Of a stretch of 64,000 nt of DNA, positions 7,957 through 17,230 are shown piece after piece; positions within the stretch are counted from its first letter, which is position 1; every line of letters starts with the position of its first letter. The notes under the pieces were generated by a model. The model was not told the DNA's origin and searched no databases. It saw only the letters and a program-made list of their open reading frames with translations. Both the position numbers and the translations under genes were made by a program. This DNA is from Marinicella marina (GTDB lineage Bacteria; Pseudomonadota; Gammaproteobacteria; Xanthomonadales; Marinicellaceae), in the NCBI RefSeq assembly GCF_030065545.1, contig NZ_JASJNC010000004.1:62001-126000 (forward strand), given 5' to 3'.

Positions 7957-8958
7957 TCAGTCAGAAACAACATCTAAAACCAACTTCTCAGCTGCGCTGT
8001 AACCAAAATCCTCCCTATCTGAATGATAGGAGCTGATTTCTGGCAAAGCCTCTAAATCAATCATTCGCATAACTTCAGGGTGAATGTAATAATCTTTACA
8101 TACATTTGGGGTGTTGCCAATTTCATCTGCCACAATCCGGATCAAGATATTAGTCATTTTCTTTTGCGGGTTGTGTTTTTTTTCTTCGACTGCAGCAGGA
8201 TAATAATCGACCGCCAAACGAGTTGCCACCCAAGTTCTGAAATCTTTGCTGTAATAACCAGTGCCGGCAATGCCCTGTATGTATGAATTAACGTCATCAC
8301 TATCGATGTTTTCCCAGGTTGAGTCATTGTTTTGATATCGAAAAATTTCATACCCAGGTTGTTCAGCGGCAGTTTTGATGAACTTGACTAAAGCCTCATC
8401 ATTTATATGCACCGACCTGAGCTGGTTGCTTTTTCCGCTGTAACTGAACAGCAAAGAATCCTCTTTGAGCTCAAGATGCTTTCTTCTTAAAGTGGTCAAA
8501 CCGTAGGTATTATTTTCTTCTGTGTACCTCTTGTTGCCAATCCTTATACCTGTATCATCTAAAATCAAAACCAATAAACCCAAAACTTTTTTTTTGCACC
8601 ACTCTTCTCGCTGGCAATCGGCCATGGCTTTTTTCCTGAATGTTGGCAGCTTTTTACCAAAGCTGTGCATGCGACTGAATTTTTCTTGTTGTTGTTGTCG
8701 CTCCCATTCACTGTGGTAGATGTATTGCTTCCTGCCCTTGCTGTCTCTGCCTGTGGCCTGGATGTGCCCGTCATCCCACTCACAAATCAATACATCACGC
8801 CACATGGGTGGAATGACCAATTTCTCGATTCGTTCGAGTTGTTTGTTTGACAATTTTTTACCGTTGTTATCTACAAACTTAAAACCATCATCCAAGCGAA
8901 CCCTCTTGATGTTAAAACTGGAATCATTTGCATGCTTTAGCTGCGAAGTACCACTCAT
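7957..8958 (-). CDS. DNA topoisomerase IB (poxvirus type)
   Basis: A 333-residue type IB topoisomerase that relaxes supercoils through a 3'-phosphotyrosine intermediate. The N-terminal beta-rich domain (about 1-90) contains IPPMWRDVLICEWDDGHIQATGRD and GRKQYIYH. The catalytic domain shows GIRIGNKRY, the Arg-Lys pair in TLRRKHLEL, KDFRTWVATRLAV and the nucleophile region GNTPNVCKDYYIHP. Bacterial members are usually about 330-350 residues, so it is full length. Its ATG overlaps the stop of the upstream aldehyde dehydrogenase (ATGA), indicating translational coupling. Confidence 0.93.
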   Translation of the reverse strand: MSGTSQLKHANDSSFNIKRVRLDDGFKFVDNNGKKLSNKQLERIEKLVIPPMWRDVLICEWDDGHIQATGRDSKGRKQYIYHSEWERQQQQEKFSRMHSFGKKLPTFRKKAMADCQREEWCKKKVLGLLVLILDDTGIRIGNKRYTEENNTYGLTTLRRKHLELKEDSLLFSYSGKSNQLRSVHINDEALVKFIKTAAEQPGYEIFRYQNNDSTWENIDSDDVNSYIQGIAGTGYYSKDFRTWVATRLAVDYYPAAVEEKKHNPQKKMTNILIRIVADEIGNTPNVCKDYYIHPEVMRMIDLEALPEISSYHSDREDFGYSAAEKLVLDVVSD

Positions 8959-10331
8959 TTTGTATGTTGTCTGGTTTTGATATAAACAGTCTTTTCATTA
9001 ACGAAAGCTTTGATGCCTTGCTCAGCAAGTTCTCTACCATAACCAGAAATTCCCGTACCACCAAAAGGTAGCCGCGGATCTGATTTGACCATTTCATTAA
9101 CAAAAACTGCACCATCCTTGATGTCTGCTATGTTTCGTTCAATAAAATCAATGTCCTGGGTACATACAGTCATGCCCAAACCAAAGGGCGTATCGGCAGC
9201 AATTGCCAACGCTTCTTCTCTCGATGCCACCGCCATCAAAGGCGCTAAAGGACCAAAGGTTTCCTCCTGCATGATGCGCATTGAGGCACTTACATTGGTA
9301 ACAACTGTGGGCTCAAATTGAGCACCCTTGTGCTTACCACCCAATTCCACTTTCGCACCCGCAACTATGGCCTGTTGTAATTGTTCATTCAACTCCTCTG
9401 CCAAATCAACCCTAGCCATTGGGCCAATTTTCGTGTCCTCGTCCATGGGGTTACCTGAGTTAAGGTTTTTCACTTGAGTGAGGAAGTGCCCCTTAAACTC
9501 ATCAAACACTGTAGCCTCAATAATGAACCTTTTTGCTGCAATACAACTTTGACCTGTGTTTTGGAATCGTGCTTTGGCAGCCAATGCCGCGGCTGATGGT
9601 ATGTCCGCATCGTTCAACACAACAAATGCATTGCTGCCGCCCAGTTCCAACAAACTGCTCTTGATATGTTCACCGGCAGCTGCCGCAACAGCACTGCCCG
9701 CTTTCTCACTGCCAGTTAATGTGACTGCTTTAATATGTGGGTTTTTTATTACTTGGTTGACTTGTTCATGGCTGATAACCAACGACTGAAAAACACCTGC
9801 AGGAAAACCAGCTGCAGTGAACACATCTTCAATGTCTTGACTGCATTGCAAAACATTGCTGGCATGTTTCAGAACCCCTACATTACCGGCCATTAAAGTC
9901 GGTGCTGCGAACCTAAAAACTTGCCAAAAAGGGTAATTCCAAGGCATCACCGCCAGTACTGCACCAATGGGGTCAAAGCGAACGCAGGAACTTTCGGCAT
10001 CAGTTTCAATCTTCTTTGGCGCTAAAAACCCCGCCCCACGTTTCGCATAGAACTCACAAACCCAGGCACACTTTTCAATTTCACTGACTGATTCACTGAT
10101 GGGCTTACCCATTTCTTGGGTGATGTGTTCAGCGAATTTACGCTTATTTTTTAACAGCACTTTTGCGGCAGCATTGAGTAACTGCGCTCGCCTATCAAGT
10201 GATGTTTCACGCCAATTGAGAAAGGCTTGATGACTGTCATCGATGCGTGCTTCAAGTGTCTCGTTTGATATATAGTAAAAAGTATTTAATACTTCTTGGT
10301 TATATGGGTTGGTGGTTTTAACATCTGCCAT
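8955..10331 (-). CDS. NAD(P)-dependent aldehyde dehydrogenase, succinate-semialdehyde dehydrogenase type
   Basis: A 458-residue ALDH-superfamily enzyme that oxidises an aldehyde to the acid in the cytosol. Visible motifs: PWNYPFWQVFR near residue 130, the cofactor-site Gly motif LTGSEKAGSAVA, the general-base Glu in LLELGGSN, the nucleophilic Cys in GQSCIAAKRF near 265, and EETFGPLAPL. Overall length and the PWNYPFWQ block match the Sad/GabD2-type succinate-semialdehyde dehydrogenases. The exact substrate is inferred. It is translationally coupled to topoisomerase IB, with no obvious functional link. Confidence 0.9.
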   Translation of the reverse strand: MADVKTTNPYNQEVLNTFYYISNETLEARIDDSHQAFLNWRETSLDRRAQLLNAAAKVLLKNKRKFAEHITQEMGKPISESVSEIEKCAWVCEFYAKRGAGFLAPKKIETDAESSCVRFDPIGAVLAVMPWNYPFWQVFRFAAPTLMAGNVGVLKHASNVLQCSQDIEDVFTAAGFPAGVFQSLVISHEQVNQVIKNPHIKAVTLTGSEKAGSAVAAAAGEHIKSSLLELGGSNAFVVLNDADIPSAAALAAKARFQNTGQSCIAAKRFIIEATVFDEFKGHFLTQVKNLNSGNPMDEDTKIGPMARVDLAEELNEQLQQAIVAGAKVELGGKHKGAQFEPTVVTNVSASMRIMQEETFGPLAPLMAVASREEALAIAADTPFGLGMTVCTQDIDFIERNIADIKDGAVFVNEMVKSDPRLPFGGTGISGYGRELAEQGIKAFVNEKTVYIKTRQHTK

Positions 10332-10481
10332 GATAACTGTGTCTCGATTAAAATATAATAAGTTATCATTTTGGTTATCAACACCAAGTGAAAGCCTGAA
10401 TTAACACCGCCAAAAAAGCAGTTACATAATTGCTGCATGACCATGCAATGATTCATGTAAATCTCTGAACAAGGTCACGAG

Positions 10482-13400
10482 TTACCTCGCATAGACCGTC
10501 ATATTGCGGCCTTTGGTTTTACCTTCATAAAGGGCTTTATCGGCACAATTAATGGCGTCAATTAAGTCCATTTCACTATTGAATTGGCACATGCCAAATG
10601 TCAATGATATCTGCAACTGATTATTCTCATATAAATAACTACCAGAGGCCATCTTCTGCCTCAATGCTTCAATCATTGAGGTAGCAGCTTGAGCATCACT
10701 TTCGTTAAGGAGTAAAATAAATTCCTCACCGCCCCAACGTGCAATCATGTCACCTGCGGCCATGTTATTTTGCAAATCCCTGGCCACCGACTTAAGCAAT
10801 TCATCACCTGCGCTGTGGCCATATTTATCATTGATTGACTTAAAATAATCAATATCAGCCAATACAAGATGCCCAATAAATTTTGCTTGCTCTGATTTGG
10901 CATTCACTTCACTGATAAAAGCCAATCGATTGGGTAAGTTGGTTAAAAAGTCAGTATTAGCCGCTTTCTCAAGCTTTACGTTCAGACCTTGTAATTCCTC
11001 AGTTCTTTTTGAAACTTCTCTCTCAAGAATTAAATTTTGTTTTCTGATGGCACGAGTTCGGCGGAAGTGAATGGCATAGGCCAGCACAATCAAACCGATA
11101 AAAAACAACACTTTTATCCATGTTTGATTCCACCATGCTGGTTTCACTGATAATTGGTAACTGATGTTTTTTTCATTCCAACTGTCATTGTTGTTCCCTG
11201 CTCTTATGTCCAACTGATATTGGCCCGGTTTCAAAGCCTTCAGCTCTACATACCGATCTTTTGAGATATCAATCCATTCATCATTAACGCCCTTCAAACG
11301 GTAGGCGTATTTGATTTGTTCTGGCGCCAAGTAATCAGAGACAGCAAATTTAAACTGGATGGATTGATCGTTGTGATTTAATTCAAATTCGGTCTGATCA
11401 ATGGTCAATGCGGGAGTCATGATGTCTTTGTTATTGACTTTGAGTTCAGTGACATTGAGCTCAGGTTGGTACACCAGACTTTGGAGGTTGTTATTTGGAT
11501 TGAATTCATAATAACCATGCGTACTACCTAAATAAATCACATCATTGGCATCAATAAAACCTGAATGGGTAACAGTCCCCCCTTTTCTGATTGACTGTTT
11601 GAATACATATGAAGAGAACGAATTCTCCTGAGCGTTTAATTTTGATAGACCGTACCTATGCCCTAACCATATATTCTGTTTTGAGTCCTCCAAGATGATG
11701 TTGATGTTGTCGTCTAGAAGCCCGTCAGACTGAGCATACCGGACAAAATTATCACTTTCAGGACGGAACAAATTAAGTCCTCTTGCCGTTGCGACCCAAA
11801 TTCGCCCTTGCGTATCTTCATGAACATCTTTGATTCGATTTGATGAGAGGCTATTAAGGTCTGAAAAATCATGCGCAAAAAGTCGCCATTGATCGTTTGG
11901 CAAATCAAACTGAATCAAACCGACCAAACTACTGGCTATCCAAATACGACCTTGACTGTCCTCCAGTAAGTTGATCAGATTCAAGTCAGTCAATGCTTGA
12001 CCTTGAATGGATTGATATAAAATTGCGTTCTGTTGCGCAGGGCGCCAGCGCAAAACCCCTACATTATAAAGTGCCAGCCAAATCTCACCACTGTTGGTTT
12101 CATAGACTGAAAACACATCAGTTGGATCCATCCCCGCTAATTGGAATGGCTCGGCTACAATTTCAGCCACATTGGCTTGTTGATCCAAATAATACAAACC
12201 GTCACTGCCACCCACCCAAAAGCCACCATCAGAGGCTTTTATGATGTCTCTTATGATGCCTGGAATAGATTCAGATGAAGTTGTGCCTATGCGCTGGTAA
12301 TCTCTAACTGATGTGCGCTTTAAAACCGTATCAGAAGTGGCTAAGAGTAATTCTTGATTGTTAGTCTCTGCGAAAGTCCAAATTTTTTCTGCTTTTTCAT
12401 TGGCATCATCCAAAGGCATCAAATTCTTATGATAACTGAATAATCCACCCGTTGAATCAACTTTATAAACACCACTGTTGCGGGAAGCCAACCACATGAT
12501 TTTTGTATCATCAATAAAAATATCCCTGATATCTGCAAATTGATAAGCCCGCCACTGTTGGCCCGATGCGTCAGTCACGAAACTGTTGTTATCAGTATCA
12601 AATAAATAGACACCTGCCATACTGGCTATCAATAATTGGCTTTCATTCAAACGCTCGATGTCATTGACTTTGATGAACTGATCATTGCTGCCATGAAAGC
12701 CAAATGATTCATTACTGGGATTAAAGCTATACAGACCACTGGATGAACCAATCCAAACCAAGCCACTTTGGGTATAAATGGTTCTGAATTGTGTGGAGGT
12801 GATATCAAAGATTAATTCAGTTGGAAGCTTGTGATGACTGAATTGCTTAGATGAGGTATCAAAATGAAATAAGCCATTTGAGGTACCAAGCCATAAATTA
12901 TTGTCACCGGCCGAGTGAATGTCCCAAATTCGGTTATGAAGCAATTCACCTGATTTTTTACCGTGCACATCAAAATGTTCAAACACACCCTCGAAAAAAC
13001 TATATAAACCGGTACCCGTTCCTATCCACAAAACTCCGTCTTTATCCTCATAAAATGTTTGAACATTTTCTGAAATCATGTTTTCCGCTTCTTGACTTGA
13101 ATACGGGAACCTGATGATTTTATTGTCATCAATATCTATGGCATTCAAACCACCACCAAAAGTGCCCACCCAGAGGATGTTTTGACTGTCCAAGTAAAGA
13201 TTGCCGGCATTGTTATTGGACAGGGTATTTGGGTCAGCACCATCGTGGGTTAAATTGAGGAATTCATAGCCATCATAGCGAGACACGCCGCTGGTTGTTC
13301 CAAACCAGATAAACCCTGACTGGTCCTGAACGACAGAATAGACGGTTGATTGCGGCAAGCCATCTTCAACTTGAAGTTGGATGGTGTTCCACTCTTCTGG

Positions 13401-13529
13401 TACAGAGGCCAATGCGATTTGAACGCTCAGTAATATAAGTGCCCAACTGCCTATTAAAAATATGAAACACGCATTATTTTGGCCTCTTCCTGAGTTGGGA
13501 GGATGTTTGATTTTTTGGTTTTCTATCAC
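10482..13529 (-). CDS. Membrane diguanylate cyclase with two-component-type beta-propeller sensor
   Basis: A 1015-residue sensor. The N-terminal hydrophobic segment (residues 20-42) is followed by a large periplasmic region of Reg_prop repeats with recurring WIGT, WLGT and WVAT motifs (about 45-700), then a Y_Y_Y domain (about 735-800). Next come a transmembrane helix (about 806-828), a short coiled coil, and a GGDEF domain (about 855-1015) with active-site GGEEF near residue 931. It should make cyclic di-GMP in response to a periplasmic ligand. The residues five before GGEEF read AAGD and not RxxD, so the product-inhibition I-site is missing. The start is GTG; no internal Met precedes the membrane segment. 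Confidence 0.9.
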   Translation of the reverse strand: MIENQKIKHPPNSGRGQNNACFIFLIGSWALILLSVQIALASVPEEWNTIQLQVEDGLPQSTVYSVVQDQSGFIWFGTTSGVSRYDGYEFLNLTHDGADPNTLSNNNAGNLYLDSQNILWVGTFGGGLNAIDIDDNKIIRFPYSSQEAENMISENVQTFYEDKDGVLWIGTGTGLYSFFEGVFEHFDVHGKKSGELLHNRIWDIHSAGDNNLWLGTSNGLFHFDTSSKQFSHHKLPTELIFDITSTQFRTIYTQSGLVWIGSSSGLYSFNPSNESFGFHGSNDQFIKVNDIERLNESQLLIASMAGVYLFDTDNNSFVTDASGQQWRAYQFADIRDIFIDDTKIMWLASRNSGVYKVDSTGGLFSYHKNLMPLDDANEKAEKIWTFAETNNQELLLATSDTVLKRTSVRDYQRIGTTSSESIPGIIRDIIKASDGGFWVGGSDGLYYLDQQANVAEIVAEPFQLAGMDPTDVFSVYETNSGEIWLALYNVGVLRWRPAQQNAILYQSIQGQALTDLNLINLLEDSQGRIWIASSLVGLIQFDLPNDQWRLFAHDFSDLNSLSSNRIKDVHEDTQGRIWVATARGLNLFRPESDNFVRYAQSDGLLDDNINIILEDSKQNIWLGHRYGLSKLNAQENSFSSYVFKQSIRKGGTVTHSGFIDANDVIYLGSTHGYYEFNPNNNLQSLVYQPELNVTELKVNNKDIMTPALTIDQTEFELNHNDQSIQFKFAVSDYLAPEQIKYAYRLKGVNDEWIDISKDRYVELKALKPGQYQLDIRAGNNNDSWNEKNISYQLSVKPAWWNQTWIKVLFFIGLIVLAYAIHFRRTRAIRKQNLILEREVSKRTEELQGLNVKLEKAANTDFLTNLPNRLAFISEVNAKSEQAKFIGHLVLADIDYFKSINDKYGHSAGDELLKSVARDLQNNMAAGDMIARWGGEEFILLLNESDAQAATSMIEALRQKMASGSYLYENNQLQISLTFGMCQFNSEMDLIDAINCADKALYEGKTKGRNMTVYAR

Positions 13530-13667
13530 AACAATTCAAATGAGTCATTCACAGACTCAATAGCAACACACGTGAACATCATAGCATGAAGCCATTGGCC
13601 ACATGGTCAACAAATGTCAACAATGTGATACATTTGGCATTATCAGCGAGTCCACTATAGATTGTTG

Positions 13668-14516
13668 TTATTCAGCCAATTTGATGTGGTCTTTGTGAAT
13701 TTCAATTTTTCGTTGTTTGTACAAGGCACCGATGGCTTTTTTATAACTGCCTTTACTGACATGCCATTTCAGTTTTATTTCCTCGGGACTGCTTTTGTCA
13801 GTCAAAAAGCTCACACCAGAACCTGCCTCTAATTCAGCCAGAATTTGACTGGCCAAATCACCCAATTGGGCTTTGTTGGGAATGTGCAATGTCAGGTTAA
13901 TTTTACCATCAGCATTGATGGATTTAATGTAGGCTTGAAGCTGTTGTCCAATTTTGATGTTTTTATAAACATCACTGTGATGAAGCAGCGCCAAGTGGGT
14001 GTTATTAATAACCGCTTTATAACCCAGTTCACTGTGACCACAAAACAGCGCATCAACTGCATCACCGGGTTTGAAAGCCCCATCTCCAGCGGTGACATTG
14101 TATTCTTGTAAATGTTTATCCAGTCTTGCTGATGCAACAATCCGTTTTGAAGCTTTATCAATATAGGCACATACCACTTTGTGCATGCCAGCCCTTAAAG
14201 GTTTGGGTTGTTCTGAATAAGGCAACAACAAATCTTTAGGCAAACCCCAGTCCAGAAAAGCGCCAACCTCATTAACTTCTATGACCTTTAAATAAGCACA
14301 TTGCCCCACCGTGATCTTTGGTTTTTCAGTCGTCGCTGTCAACAAACCATCAGAATCCAAGTATAAAAAAACTTCGATTTGACTGCCTACTTGCAGGGAA
14401 TCAGGCATGTGTTTTCTTGGTAATAAAATATCACCGCTGTTGTCACCATCCAAAGTGGCACCCATGGTTAAAATGTTTTTCACTGTGAGGTGGTTGTGTT
14501 GTCCTAGTTTAACCAT
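13668..14516 (-). CDS. S1-type RNA-binding protein, CvfB/YitL family
   Basis: About 282 residues. Three S1-like OB-fold repeats are visible: near 1-60, 65-130 (VNEVGAFLDWGLPKDLLLP is the classical CvfB block) and 145-210. A C-terminal winged-helix domain follows (SPEEIKLKWHVSKGSYKKAIGALYKQRKI). CvfB proteins bind RNA and affect virulence-factor or stress expression in Staphylococcus; the role here is unproven. I chose the ATG at 14516, giving an 8-base overlap with the serC stop; a TTG at 14528 would lengthen it by four residues. Confidence 0.88.
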   Translation of the reverse strand: MVKLGQHNHLTVKNILTMGATLDGDNSGDILLPRKHMPDSLQVGSQIEVFLYLDSDGLLTATTEKPKITVGQCAYLKVIEVNEVGAFLDWGLPKDLLLPYSEQPKPLRAGMHKVVCAYIDKASKRIVASARLDKHLQEYNVTAGDGAFKPGDAVDALFCGHSELGYKAVINNTHLALLHHSDVYKNIKIGQQLQAYIKSINADGKINLTLHIPNKAQLGDLASQILAELEAGSGVSFLTDKSSPEEIKLKWHVSKGSYKKAIGALYKQRKIEIHKDHIKLAE

Positions 14517-15588
14517 GGGTGCGTTCAAACTCCTGCATAAAGGTAATTAAAGTCTCGATGCCGCTGAGCGGAATCGCGTTGTAAATACTGGCGCGCATAC
14601 CGCCTACAGCCATATGTCCTTTCAAAGCTTTTAAGCCTGCTGCTGAGCTTTGTTCAAGAAAAACCTGGTTGAGGTTCTCGTCGGCCAGCCAAAAAGGGAC
14701 ATTGACCTCAGAGCGACAATTTTTTGCCACTTTATTCATATACAAACCACTTTGATCAACATAATCATAAAGTGTACTTGATTTGGTCTGATTGGCCGCT
14801 TGAATTGCGCCCACACCCCCTTGTGCTTTAACCCAGCGCAGAACCAGTAACATCACATACCAAGGAAATGTGGGTGGTGTGTTATAGAAAGATCGGGTAT
14901 CGGCATAAGTCTTATAATCAGTCATGGTAGGTATGAGATTTTTAGATTGGCCAATCATATTGCGCTTCATCAGCACAAAAGTAATGCCTGCAATGCCCAT
15001 ATTTTTCTGGGCACTGGCATAAATCATCGAATAATCATCAACATCAAACTCTCTGGTTAACAAGTCTGAAGTCATGTCACAACACAATGGGATGCCATTT
15101 GTTTCAGGTAGTTTGTGCCATTGCACACCTTCCAAAGTTTCGTTGCTGGTAAAATGGAAATAATCTGCATTGGGGTTTAATGTTGCTGCATCATAGTCTG
15201 GAATATCAGCGTAAACCTCATCACTGATTGGTGCTGTACTGACAGTTTGAGTAAATCGAGAAGCTTCTTTGATGGCTTGCTTACCCCAATGACCATTGAT
15301 CGCATAGACAGCACTGCCTTGCGGTGATGATACATTGATAGGCAGCATTGAGTACTGCAGACGCGCACCACCAGGGATCAGCATCACTGCATAATCATCT
15401 GAAATGTTCAATAACTCCCTGGCCAAAGCTTCATTTTCATCGGCCATGTCTTTGAATTCTTGGCTGCGGTGGGACATTTCCATCACAGAACAACCGGTGC
15501 CATTCCAATCATATAAATCAGCTTCGATTTGTTGTTTGACTTCAATGGGCAGTGCTGCTGGACCAGCAGAAAAATTATATACCGTCAT
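14509..15588 (-). CDS. serC: Phosphoserine aminotransferase
   Basis: A 359-residue PLP enzyme of class V converting 3-phosphohydroxypyruvate to phosphoserine, and also serving pyridoxal-phosphate synthesis. It begins with the family signature YNFSAGPAALPIEV. The Schiff-base lysine lies in IYASAQKNMGIAGITFVLM near residue 197. GGMRASIYNAIP is at the C-terminus, where the phosphate-binding Arg sits. Length equals E. coli SerC (362). It overlaps the downstream cvfB gene and is divergent from msrP. Confidence 0.96.
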   Translation of the reverse strand: MTVYNFSAGPAALPIEVKQQIEADLYDWNGTGCSVMEMSHRSQEFKDMADENEALARELLNISDDYAVMLIPGGARLQYSMLPINVSSPQGSAVYAINGHWGKQAIKEASRFTQTVSTAPISDEVYADIPDYDAATLNPNADYFHFTSNETLEGVQWHKLPETNGIPLCCDMTSDLLTREFDVDDYSMIYASAQKNMGIAGITFVLMKRNMIGQSKNLIPTMTDYKTYADTRSFYNTPPTFPWYVMLLVLRWVKAQGGVGAIQAANQTKSSTLYDYVDQSGLYMNKVAKNCRSEVNVPFWLADENLNQVFLEQSSAAGLKALKGHMAVGGMRASIYNAIPLSGIETLITFMQEFERTHG

Positions 15589-15662
15589 TTATTTGAAAGA
15601 TTATTCACATTTGAGTGTCTAGAATTGTAGTATATTTAAAAAAAATACCAAGTTAATTAACC

Positions 15663-16598
15663 ATGAAATTCAAAAACACCCACAAAGACCATCAAGTAAC
15701 CGATGAAAGCATTTATAAAAGTCGCCGTAAATTAATCAAAGCTGGGTTGATTGGGGGGGCCAGTGTGCTCTCTGGAAGCTCAATGGCTTTGACCTTACCA
15801 AAACATAAAACCAACCCCTCATTTGTGATTGATGAATTGACTGAGGAAAGAGATGCCACCACCTACAACAATTTCTATGAGTTTGGCTTATCAAAATCGG
15901 CTCCAGCTGAAAATGCAGGGTCGATGAAAACAGAGCCGTGGACCGTTGAGATAGGCGGCTTATGTGAAAAACAAGGCCCAGTTGATTTAGAAAAGCTGAT
16001 CAGTAACTTTCAGATAGAAGAACGGGTTTATCGCATGCGCTGTGTGGAAGCTTGGTCTATGGTCATTCCTTGGATGGGTTTCAAACTGGCGGATTTGGTT
16101 AAATACTGTCAGCCTACCAGTGATGCCAAATATGTCTATTTTGAGACGTTATATGATCCGCAACAAATGCCTGGCCAAAAAGGCCGCTCTATTCCATGGC
16201 CCTATCGCGAAGGTCTGCGCATGGATGAAGCGATGAATGAGCTGACTTTGATGACTGTAGGTATGTACGGTAAAAAATTACCCAACCAAAATGGCGCGCC
16301 ATTGCGACTGATTGTGCCTTGGAAATATGGTTTTAAAGGCATCAAATCAATTGTAAAAATCAAGTTTTTGGATAAACAGCCAGTTAATTCTTGGCAGGCC
16401 ATAGCACCGCAAGAATACGGCTTTTATGCCAATGTCAATCCCAATGTAGATCATCCGCGCTGGTCACAAGCCACTGAAAGGCGAATCACCGGCGGATTTT
16501 CGTTGTTTAACAGCCGCATCAAAACCCAAATGTTTAACGGCTATGAAGACTATGTGGCGGATATGTATCAAGGCATGGACCTGACTAAATACTATTGA
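15663..16598 (+). CDS. msrP: Periplasmic protein-methionine-sulfoxide reductase, molybdopterin subunit
   Basis: A 311-residue molybdoenzyme that repairs oxidised methionine in periplasmic proteins. The N-terminus holds a twin-arginine signal ([15 protein letters not shown], residues 20-34), so it is exported folded by Tat. The molybdenum-ligand cysteine is in [15 protein letters not shown], at about residue 127. The C-terminal [12 protein letters not shown] block is characteristic of MsrP (YedY). It is directly followed by msrQ with a one-base overlap. Confidence 0.95.
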   Translation: MKFKNTHKDHQVTDESIYKSRRKLIKAGLIGGASVLSGSSMALTLPKHKTNPSFVIDELTEERDATTYNNFYEFGLSKSAPAENAGSMKTEPWTVEIGGLCEKQGPVDLEKLISNFQIEERVYRMRCVEAWSMVIPWMGFKLADLVKYCQPTSDAKYVYFETLYDPQQMPGQKGRSIPWPYREGLRMDEAMNELTLMTVGMYGKKLPNQNGAPLRLIVPWKYGFKGIKSIVKIKFLDKQPVNSWQAIAPQEYGFYANVNPNVDHPRWSQATERRITGGFSLFNSRIKTQMFNGYEDYVADMYQGMDLTKYY

Positions 16599-17230
16599 TG
16601 TTTAAATATGTAAAAACAATCAAAGTAGTGGTTTTTTTGTTTTGCTTGTTGCCTTTGGGCATCATGGTTTATGACGGCTTTCAGAGGAATCTCACCGCCG
16701 ACCCGATTGATGAGTTGTTACACCGAACTGGTATTTGGTCATTGCGCTTGTTGTTGCTAACTCTGGCCATGACACCGTTAAAAATCCTCACCGGACAGGT
16801 TGGTTTCATCAGATTTCGTCGCATGCTTGGGCTGTTCACCTTCTTTTATGCTACCTTGCATTTAATCATCTACACCTGGCTTGACTTGGGTTTGGCTTGG
16901 GGACACTTGTGGGAAGATATAGTTAAACGCCCCTACATAACAGTTGGTATGCTGGCTTGGTTGTTGATGCTGCCCATGGCTGTCACCTCCAACCGTTACA
17001 TGATCAGGAAAATGGGCAAGAAATGGAAACGACTGCACCAGACTATATATCTGGTGATTGGCTTGGCATGCTTACATTTTATATGGTTGGTTAAATCTGA
17101 TATAACAGAACCCTTGATATATCTGTTAATCGGGTTAATATTGCTGCTTATCAGAATTATTCATCACTATTATGGCCAGCATACTGTCAATCAGAGAAAG
17201 TTCAAAAAGGGATCGAACCACACGGCGTAA
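16598..17230 (+). CDS. msrQ: Heme-binding membrane subunit of the MsrPQ system
   Basis: About 210 residues with six hydrophobic segments and the ferric-reductase-like fold of MsrQ. Motifs include GIWSLRLLLLTLAMTPL, RRMLGLFTFFYATLHLIIYTW (His ligand), MVTSNRYMIRKMGKKWKRLH-like text and LHFIWLVKSD. It passes electrons from the quinone pool or flavin to MsrP. The ATG at 16598 shares its A with the msrP stop TGA; an in-frame TTG at 16595 is possible but less likely. Its 3' end overlaps the next gene by 59 bases. Confidence 0.93.
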   Translation: MFKYVKTIKVVVFLFCLLPLGIMVYDGFQRNLTADPIDELLHRTGIWSLRLLLLTLAMTPLKILTGQVGFIRFRRMLGLFTFFYATLHLIIYTWLDLGLAWGHLWEDIVKRPYITVGMLAWLLMLPMAVTSNRYMIRKMGKKWKRLHQTIYLVIGLACLHFIWLVKSDITEPLIYLLIGLILLLIRIIHHYYGQHTVNQRKFKKGSNHTA

